Both the position numbers and the translations under genes were made by a program. From Psilocybe azurescens (Eukaryota > Basidiomycota > Agaricomycetes > Agaricales > Agrocybaceae), in assembly GCA_023853785.1 (NCBI GenBank), contig JAJIRX010001045.1:1-14776 (forward strand): a stretch of DNA of 14,776 bases, read 5' to 3'. The notes under the pieces are model-generated. The model made no database searches, was not told the origin of the DNA, and saw only the letters and a list, made by a program, of their open reading frames with translations. Position 1 is the stretch's first letter; the number at the start of each line of letters is the position of its first letter. Below are positions 8,691-14,776 of this stretch, piece after piece.

Positions 8691-8930
8691 TCCTATACAT
8701 ACATGTTGTAGTTAGCTTTGTTATCTACTATTTTCAAGCTCTCAGAATGTCTGGTTTAGCATAAAACAGAAATTTTCGTCAGGTTGGACTTAGAATATTT
8801 TTGAGAACAGCAGTTTCCGGTGAGAAAGGGCTTATGTAATGTCTGCCCAACTTGACAAGTTGCATGATCTGTTATCTCTTCCTTCATCCACCACCATCTA
8901 AGCTCATCCTAGTGACCTAGCCTCCTTACT
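8691..8930 (+). promoter_or_regulatory. Upstream region of gene A
   Basis: A 240-bp AT-richer stretch separates the minisatellite from the gene A start. A pyrimidine-rich run (CTTCCTTCATCCACCACCATC) precedes the ATG, as is common at fungal transcription starts. An isolated TTTCCGGTGAGA at about 8814 repeats a motif of the left subterminal array. No definite TATA box is called. Confidence 0.4.
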
Positions 8931-9971
8931 ATGCCTCCCAAAGCTTCCAAGAACACTGCTACTGTCCCTAACTCCCCTCCCAAGACTCGTAGAAGCACCA
9001 GAAAGCGGGCCAGGGCTGCATCTGCTGTTGATGCCTCTGCTGCACCACCTGCCAAGAAGGTTGCTGTTGGGGATGAAGAAGAGGAGACTGATGGTGTGAT
9101 TGGTGAAGGTGAATCTGTTGGTATCAAGGGCAAGCCAGTCAAGCAAAACAAGTAAGAAAAATAAAATATTCCTGAATTTGCTGCTAAAATAAATTTGTTG
9201 ACAGGAAACGTGCAGCAAAAAAGGGGAATGTGTATGTATTTTTCAACTGGTAAATGCATGGATTATGATCTCATGTCTATGGGTGTCTCTATACGTCATG
9301 ACCTGTAGAGGTCTGCCAGTATGGCCTAATCCATGCATTTTTCTACTTCTTTTTGTTTTCTAAATTAATATAGCTGTGTACTCAAATATATTCTTATTAT
9401 TAGGAAATCTAGTGGCAAACCTGCCAAGGCTGCAGCTGAAAAAGCAACAGGACATCTTACTCTGTAAGAATATTTCCTATTTTATTATTTTTAGTTACTT
9501 ATCAATTTCATCTAGGACGGAGAGTGTTCTTAAGGATAGCGGGGTTGCAAAGGCTCCACCTCCTAAGCCTGTTAAAGAGGCAATTCTAGCATCTTCTGTA
9601 GCTGCCAATCTCACTCTGTAGGAATTTTTCATTGTGATATCATTTTTAATTATTTATCAGTTTATTCCCATGTCATTCAGGACTGAGGACACTACTGTCC
9701 GAAAGCTCTTTCACCGTCAGCTTGTCTCTGGAAGTTCAGGAAGAAGAGGTGGAGAGTGAGGATGCGGAGGAGGAGCCAGATAAGGTGAATGAGAAAGACA
9801 AGAGCAAGGGTAAAGCCAGAGCTATCAGTGATGGTGAGAATGAGACTGAGAGTGGAAGTGACAGTGGAGATGATGGTCAGATCCAGGGTGAAGCTCAGGC
9901 TGAAAGTGGTAGTGGAGAGGATAGCAGCAAGGATGGAGAAGGTTTGGAGCAGGCTGTGGCTGAGGGCAAGG

Positions 9972-10004
<33 letters not shown>

Positions 10005-11522
10005 AGAGTGAGAGTAAGGACGAGGTTGAGCATGAGCATGAGGTTGAGGTTAAGGGCAAAGATTCAGGTGAAAGCGAGATTGAGAGCAAGGATGGACAAG
10101 TTTCCAGTGATGTGGAAATGCATGGAGTTGATGCTCTTCCTGCTGCTCGGATTTCAACTGCTGCAATGGCAAATACAATTGAGGAGACAGAACCTGAGGG
10201 TGAGTAAACTGATATAAGTCAAAATTGATTTCCTTATTTATCTGTCAATTTTAGCCCTGCATGTCAGTCTTGACCAGCTCCAAGGTGCCAGCAAAATTAT
10301 TGGTATGTTTATCACTATATTAATTTATTTTAATTAAAACTTTTGCTTTGAGGTGGTTTTGCACGTGGTAACGCTATAGGGAATACCTATGAGTTTGGTG
10401 ATGATCCTGTGGCCAAGCTGCCCGCTTTGCCTCAGAAAGGCCAGGTCATGATCTTCATTTCAAGTGAAAACCCTGCCTTTGTTGTGCCAACCCAGACACC
10501 TCCAAATTTTCAAAGGATTATGCCCATCTATCACATGTCTAAGCCTCTTTTGAGGCTCTGGCCAAGAAATTGCCTACCATCAAGAACTCCGGTATGTCAT
10601 ATTTATCTTAATTGGTAAATCTATGCTTACATTCTCAAAGAATATATTATATTTGTTCATAACATTGTCTGGGATCTTTTGGGCCCATTTGAGGAGATTA
10701 CCTCAGCTGATGGAGACGAAGAAATTACCTGGCAAGTAGAAAATGACAAGCCAGTCCTTCATGTTCTTTTGGTATGTTTACCTTTATTTTCTTATCCAAA
10801 TATTGATTTTAATGACATTACCCACAGAGCAACTTCAGTTTGCCAACTGCCTCATCCAGTGTCATTAGCCTCTCAGCTGCTGGCATGTTATCTACAAATG
10901 CAGGGCTTGTAGTTGCCAACGCAAGTCAGTTTGTTGCACCTGTTGCTCTGGTCCAGTCTCATGGCCCAGTCAAGATGGCCTTGACCACTGAGCAAATTCA
11001 GATGGCCAATGCACTCGATGTCCCTCCTGAGATGTACCGTACTGGTAATGCTGGGACACTCCAGGAAAACTATGCCCGCTATCTTTGCTTCCTCGAGACT
11101 GAGGCCAGATTTGCCCAACTTTGGAAGGATGGAACTTGGCCAGTCATACTACGAAAGCCTAGTGGAACAGATATTCAGCGTCTATTTGTTGGCAGATCCA
11201 GCTGGCATGACTCTTGGTCCAAGACCTTTCCGCTCTTAAACAAGCATCCAGAAATGCAGAAATGGCTTCAGGATGACCCAGACCGCCTCAGTGATGTGGA
11301 ATTGTGGGGTTCCAACCTCAAGACTTATCATTTCCCAGAGTTGATCACATGGGTGCAAAGGGAGGTTTGCTGAAGAAGACAAAGAAAGCAGTGATGAAAG
11401 TGGCATCTGAACCTGCAAGCATGCCAGCAGCCAGCACATCCAAGCAGATGACATCATCTAAGAAGGGAGCAGCAGTCAAGAAGTCAACCTCTGCTAAAGC
11501 AGGAAATTCTGGGCGCAAGTAG
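8931..11522 (+). CDS. Gene A: unrecognised acidic/basic protein, nine exons, frameshifted
   Basis: I do not recognise the family. Proposed exons: 8931-9151, 9205-9231, 9404-9463, 9516-9617, 9661-10199, 10255-10302, 10353-10591, 10641-10771, 10828-11373 or to 11522. Most introns are 43-56 bp with GTRNGT-like donors and joins keep phase. The N-terminus is basic (MPPKASKN, RRSTRKRARA; a likely nuclear signal). The middle (9720-10200) is strongly acidic with a Gly-Glu run. The C-terminal third looks folded (LTTEQIQMANALDVPPEMY, WHDSWSKTFPLLNKHPEMQ, YHFPELITWVQRE). One missing base is suspected at about 10543 (after YHMSK; the neighbouring frame continues FEALAKKLPTIKNS and joins exon 8 in phase). 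Another lies at about 11365, past which a Lys/Ser-rich tail runs to 11522. Total about 640-690 residues. It sits between the minisatellite and gene B in the same element, so an accessory transposition role is possible but unproven. The exon 5 acceptor is uncertain (9660 or 9680). Confidence 0.65.
9252..9340. repeat. 89-bp hairpin insertion in gene A intron 2
   Basis: AAATGCATGGATTA at 9252-9265 is exactly complementary to TAATCCATGCATTT at 9327-9340, enclosing 61 bases. A smaller inner hairpin GACC...GGTC lies near 9300. This intron is 172 bp, while the others in the gene are 43-63 bp; removing the hairpin would bring it to about 83 bp. It may be a very small MITE or a folded RNA element. No clear target duplication is visible. 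Confidence 0.65.
9971..10018 (+). repeat. GGTGAG hexanucleotide microsatellite in gene A
   Basis: Six perfect GGTGAG units (9971-10006) followed by two variants encode an alternating Gly-Glu then Glu-Ser run within the acidic segment. Being a multiple of three it can change length without shifting the frame. Other frames through it give Arg-Val or Leu-Thr repeats, which are shadows. Confidence 0.9.
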
Positions 11523-11747
11523 TAAGTATACTGACCATGGAAGCTTGCCCAAATGTATCACCACCCTCTCATATCTCATGTGTTTTTTTGTACTTGTAGT
11601 ATCGAAATTCTATCACCACTGTTGCTCTGTTTTTGTCTGGATGGTCTTTTCAGCAATTTGGGGACCCTGATTTATCTGCTTGCTTGTACTGCATTGAGAT
11701 CACAGTTATCTCTGGCATTCTTGGTGTTACTGTTGATTCCACATGTC
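11523..11747 (+). promoter_or_regulatory. Spacer and presumed promoter/5' leader of gene B
   Basis: Only about 225 bases separate gene A from the chosen gene B start. The gene B frame stays open back to an ATG at 11553, but the intervening 65 codons read as a Leu/Cys-rich, membrane-like string unlike CxC5 proteins. I treat it as leader, though an upstream exon or a longer start cannot be excluded. Confidence 0.45.
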
Positions 11748-13899
11748 ATGGCAAGCACCCAGTCTGCTCCTTTTCCTGACATGGTTTTCAAAGACTTCAG
11801 TGACTTTATCATCGACAATTTTGGTCAGAAAATATCACTTCCAACTGTTATCACAGTTTTACTGTCCATGACCAACAACACAGAGCTACTCTCTTTGCAT
11901 TTTAAACAGGATGCAGGATGTAGGGCAACATCATGGATTAAATGTTTGGCCCGTGCAATTATTGCAAAACTTGGGCCTGATAATGCAGTTACTCTATTCT
12001 CAGAGTCTGAATTATCTTTGATTGAGACTGCAACCACCAGGAATCAAGATGTTACACTTTTGTCAGTGAAACTGAGCAAATTTTCACAAGTTTTGGGCCT
12101 CTACCCATATAATCAAAGACAGAAATTCACAGGTACCTTGCAACGTACATCACATAATTCTATCCAACCAGCCCTTCTTATTTGCCCAAACTCATCTGTC
12201 TGTTTAACATCAGATTGCAATCGGTGTTCTTTAACACAAAATACCCGACCTCGGGATATTCCAACTGTGACTTTAATCAAAGGCATAGATGTATTTCAGA
12301 ATGTCCAGTTGCTCTCTGGATTTTGCAGTAACTGCAAGACTATTTATTATGCAGATCATGAACGTACACCTGCAACAGATAATACAGAAGCTATGCAATT
12401 CTTTCTGAACTCTGCAGTTTATCTTAAGGTTGGACGGAACCTTTGGGTAGATCGCAAGTTTTCAGCAGCAGTATTGAGTGGAATATATCATCTCCATGCA
12501 TCTACATCTGGTTGGGCCAATTTTTTCAATGACACCTATGGCACTGACTGTGTCACACTTTCCCGTCGCCAAGTTCAGGCTGCTTTTGTACATGAATCTA
12601 TCCGGCAAGCTTCTGAGATGTCTGGAATAGATTTTATTATCCGAGATGTGGCGTCAATAGATGAAGTGACAGAAGAAGCCTTTACTGTTTTGGGTCATGA
12701 GGGTCTCATTCAGCCAGCAAAGGGTCATGCCTGTGCTGAGTGCTCCCAACCCTACCGAGCAACATCAGATATAATTTCAACCCCTAATGACTCTTCTGCT
12801 GTTCTTGGTGTTGACCCTGTGGTAGCATCTACAGTAGTGCAATCAGGTTCTAATAATCCTGCTGCTCAGAACTCAGTTCAGATGCAGAATGTAACAATGC
12901 GGGTAATTGATGGAATGGTTAATGGCACAAAGGTATTTTTTTAAATTCTGATCCATAATAGTAAGATTTAACATTATTATCTAGCATTGTGCATATGATG
13001 GTTGCACATCTGATTTAGCAAATTACCGAGGAGGTGCCTTTTGTCAAGTGCATGAACATGAATTTGGCAATCGATGCCGTGTTAGAGATTGTACAGGCAC
13101 TTCAATTCCTTCTACCATGGCTTGTGAAGCTCATCAAAATGTTTGGAATAAATACAAGCTTGATCACTCTGCTGAAGGGTTATCAGGCTCAAAGAGAATG
13201 TTGAACCGTCAGCAAGAAAATTTAGAGTGGAATCCAAAACATGAGCATGAATATCAGCCACATGACCAGCCACCTGCAGAACTTAAAAAATAAAACACTA
13301 TTTTGGTCCTGCAACTTTTATTGTGTTGAAACAATCTGTTTCCCATGTGGTGTTGTTGAGGCATGGGCAAAATTTGCAAGATCAGAGTCAGATCCAAATA
13401 TCCTGGCTTTTATAAACAAAGTTTATCCAACAAAGGAATCACGCCTGACTATATCTGCATTGACAAAGCATGTACAGTGCTTAAACATATTGCTGCACAA
13501 GGTCACTGGGATGAATGGTCACAAACAACACGATTTATAGTTGACAGTTATCATTACCAGAATCATCGCAAAACAGATATTCTTTGTCGAACTTGGTGTA
13601 ATCCAGCTCCCACAGATGGGTCAGCTCCAAATTTAGTCATAACAGCAACAGCTTCTGATGGGACCACATATCAAAAACGGGCATTTAATACTCAGGTAAA
13701 ATTCTTTCTAGTCATTGTAATTATTTATGTACTGATAGTATAACTGAAATAGGCCTGTGAGCAACTCAATGCATGGCTTGGTGGTTTTGACTCCATTCTC
13801 AAGAGAATGACACCTCAAAACTATAACTGGTTTATACATACCATGCTTTCTTATCACACAAGGAAGGTTCTCCAACGACAAGCTAAAAAAGAGGAGTGA
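11748..13899 (+). CDS. Gene B: CxC5-CxC6 cysteine-cluster protein, candidate transposase
   Basis: Exons 11748-12932, 12985-13695 and 13753-13899 (introns of 52 and 57 bp, all phase 0) give about 681 residues, a typical size for this fungal family. Start chosen at MASTQSAPF. Residues 146-160 hold C-x5-C-x4-C-x2-C and 193-196 C-x2-C (CxC5 cluster), with CAEC at 329-332. Exon 2 opens with CxC6: HCAYDGC, GGAFCQVH, CRVRDC, ACEAHQ, two zinc-binding sets. The remainder has FYCVETICFPCG, YICIDKAC, RFIVDSYHYQNH, CNPAP, then CEQLNAWLGGF and NYNWFIHTML. CxC5/CxC6 are known in proteins associated with KDZ transposons; DNA binding is likely and an RNase-H-fold catalytic half is my inference. Three frame breaks, each one lost base in a run, fall at 13285-13290 (A), 13316-13319 (T) and 13444-13445 (C). 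A fourth may lie at 13885-13890, giving an acidic tail ending at 13944-13946. As read, translation stops at 13291. Confidence 0.82.
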
Positions 13900-13950
13900 C
13901 AGTCACTGATCAGCTGGAAGCAGATGGCAATGATGATGATGACTAGGCTA

Positions 13951-13956
13951 AATAAA
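13951..13956 (+). terminator. Possible polyadenylation signal of gene B
   Basis: AATAAA lies about 50 bases after the gene B stop codon. A second AATAAA is at 14042-14047, just before the right subterminal array. Fungal poly(A) signals are loose, so this is tentative. Confidence 0.4.
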
Positions 13957-14068
13957 TGGCATATAAAGATATAACATGTATATGTAGACTATGGTAGATA
14001 GCAGTTGAAAACCTCTCTGGATATGGTAATTGGATTTCTTCAATAAAGTCTGCAATTAAACCAATAAC

Positions 14069-14395
14069 AGTCCAGTGGAGTCCAGTGGACATCCAGTGGA
14101 TATCCACTGGACTCCACTGGACAGAGCACTCTTGGATCTGGTCTAATTAAGTGCTGAGAGTCCGGTGGAAGTCCATTGGAAGTCCAACGGACTGGACAGT
14201 CCGCCAGTCCACCTGTTTTCTGTCTTGAAGTGACTTGACCAGAATTTGACCGGAATTTGGCCGGACTCTGACTGGACTGGTACCGAATTTTTCAAGTCCA
14301 ACGGAATCCGTTGGACGCCCAATGGACTGTCCAGCCAGATTCATCGGAATTGGCTGGGTCCGGTGAAAGTCCGTTGGAGTCCAACGGAATATGGG
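14069..14395 (-). repeat. Right subterminal repeat array (TCC-NNN-GGA)
   Basis: Twelve exact TCC-NNN-GGA motifs occur here, at 14071, 14081, 14092, 14103, 14113, 14161, 14172, 14183, 14297, 14307, 14370 and 14380, with further variants. The first five are TCCAGTGGA or its complement; the others are closer to the TCCAACGGA/TCCGTTGGA form of the left array. GACCGGAATTTGGCCGGA-like pieces also echo the left end. It reaches the right TIR and is the counterpart of the left array. Confidence 0.85.
14080..14122. repeat. Near-perfect palindrome within the right subterminal array
   Basis: TCCAGTGGATATCCACTGGA at 14092-14111 is a perfect 20-bp palindrome centred on GATATC. It extends outwards as GTCCAGTGGAC on the left (14080-14090) and the matching CTCCACTGGAC on the right (14112-14122), with a one-base length difference. 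It could extrude as a cruciform or bind a dimer. Confidence 0.85.
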
Positions 14396-14407
14396 GGCAC
14401 TGTAAAG
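14391..14407 (-). repeat. Right terminal inverted repeat of the 7.8-kb element
   Basis: ATGGGGGCACTGTAAAG is the imperfect inverse complement of the left end at 6599-6616. Past 14407 the sequence returns to AT-rich DNA with no TCC-NNN-GGA motifs. Comparison of the bases outside both ends shows no duplicated target site. Confidence 0.65.
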
Positions 14408-14582
14408 TACACCATATATTATAATGACAGACCATGGGTATCCATATTTCTCTGGATTAAAGTCCCAGTTGACTGGCATACATCCTATATGTATATTACA
14501 ATCTTACTGATCTTGTTACGGACACTTTATTTTGCTTTTGCTTTTTCTTTTCTTTCCACTTTTCATATATAAAGACCTTCTT

Positions 14583-14609
14583 ATCACATGATGGACAATA
14601 TCATGTGAT
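14583..14609. repeat. 10-bp inverted repeat with 7-bp loop
   Basis: ATCACATGAT (14583-14592) and ATCATGTGAT (14600-14609) are exact complements. Each arm includes CACATG, an E-box-like hexamer. It lies outside the transposon, upstream of the TGACTCA cluster. Function unknown. Confidence 0.6.
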
Positions 14610-14617
14610 CATATATT

Positions 14618-14720
14618 TGACTCATTCTACTATGACTCACTTCTTGTTTTAACTCACATTCTGACTCACATCAATGGCACTGTCGCAACTCATCCTATGC
14701 TTGACTCATACTTGGACTCA
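14618..14720. promoter_or_regulatory. Cluster of TGACTCA (Gcn4/AP-1-type) motifs
   Basis: Four exact TGACTCA sites occur at 14618-14624, 14633-14639, 14662-14668 and 14702-14708, plus GGACTCA at 14714-14720 and looser AACTCA copies between. TGACTCA is the core site of Gcn4/AP-1 bZIP regulators. Such density in about 100 bases is unusual. It could be the promoter of a gene to the right of the window or simply a degenerate repeat with a GACTCAY core. Confidence 0.4.
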
Positions 14721-14776
14721 TTTGTACTATATTTGTAGATACTCAAAACACTTAAATAGCCAGTAGACACTGCTAT

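Larger units (their letters stand above)
6599..14407 (+). mobile_element. Putative 7.8-kb DNA transposon carrying a CxC5-CxC6 gene
   Basis: Short imperfect terminal inverted repeats (6599-6616 and 14391-14407) bracket a unit in which both subterminal zones are filled with TCC-NNN-GGA palindromes (6620-6992 and 14069-14395). Such motif arrays do not occur elsewhere in the window. Between them lie a GC-rich minisatellite, gene A (acidic/basic protein) and gene B (CxC5-CxC6 protein), both on the plus strand. CxC5 and CxC6 clusters are known from proteins associated with fungal KDZ transposons. No target-site duplication is apparent next to the outermost shared bases, so the true ends could sit a few bases in or out. 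Calling the whole interval one element is inference from TIRs, subterminal repeats and gene content together. Confidence 0.72.

Noticed and set aside
9789..10217. Frames giving Arg-Val or Leu-Thr repeats across the acidic segment
   Set aside because: Shadow frames of the GGTGAG microsatellite; only the acidic frame connects in phase with the downstream exons.
11553..11747. Longer N-terminus for gene B with a hydrophobic Leu/Cys-rich segment resembling a membrane anchor
   Set aside because: A membrane segment does not fit a nuclear zinc-cluster protein, and the ATG at 11748 gives an N-terminus of more normal composition; treated as leader.
11748..13899. Canonical KDZ transposase or a TET/JBP dioxygenase gene, often associated with such elements
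   Set aside because: No HxD...H dioxygenase motif and no typical KDZ core was recognised anywhere in the window; only the CxC5-CxC6 protein is present.
6591..14415. Target-site duplication for the 7.8-kb element
   Set aside because: Eight-base flanks outside CTTTACA (ATTGAGGT and TACACCAT) do not match, nor do alternatives starting at CAG; none reported.

Overview
This window looks like a repeat-rich stretch of a filamentous basidiomycete (Agaricomycete-type) nuclear genome. The reasons are short introns of about 50 bp with GTATGT/GTAAGA-type donors, a Ty3/gypsy retrotransposon, and a protein with the CxC5 and CxC6 cysteine clusters. Those clusters were first described alongside the KDZ (Kyakuja-Dileera-Zisupton) transposases that have expanded in mushroom-forming fungi. 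I see no clear host housekeeping gene; almost everything recognisable is mobile DNA.

Layout. (1) 1-5090, minus strand: a decayed Ty3/gypsy element, cut by the left window edge. Reading leftwards from its 5' LTR (4618-5090) it has gag with a zinc knuckle, aspartic protease, reverse transcriptase, RNase H and integrase. It carries many frameshifts, TGA stops that look like CGA to TGA changes, and YMDN in place of the RT YxDD box. Its LTR and primer site suggest Tf1-like self-priming. (2) 5091-6598: AT-rich DNA without convincing genes, holding a neat 215-bp Tc1/mariner-type MITE at 6073-6287 flanked by TA. (3) About 6599-14407: a 7.8-kb unit bounded by short inverted repeats (CTTTACA...GCCCCCAT type). 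Just inside both ends lie arrays of the palindromic motif TCC-NNN-GGA. Within it are a GC-rich minisatellite island (about 7290-8690), a multi-exon gene for an unrecognised protein with an acidic middle and basic ends (gene A, 8931-11522), and a three-exon CxC5-CxC6 protein gene (gene B, 11748-13899). (4) 14408-14776: flanking DNA with a cluster of TGACTCA motifs.

Interpretation. The 7.8-kb unit is best read as a large two-gene DNA transposon. The CxC5-CxC6 protein is the candidate transposase: zinc clusters in the N-terminal half, RNase-H-like strands and a possible acidic triad in the C-terminal half. Gene A would be an accessory protein, and the subterminal palindromes the likely transposase binding sites. 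No target-site duplication was found, so the exact ends and recent mobility are unproven.

Genes A and B are each broken by single-base shifts. At least five look like loss of one base from a homopolymer or short run, and similar one-base shifts occur in the retrotransposon. That pattern may reflect sequencing or assembly error rather than real decay and matters for any judgement about whether the element is intact.
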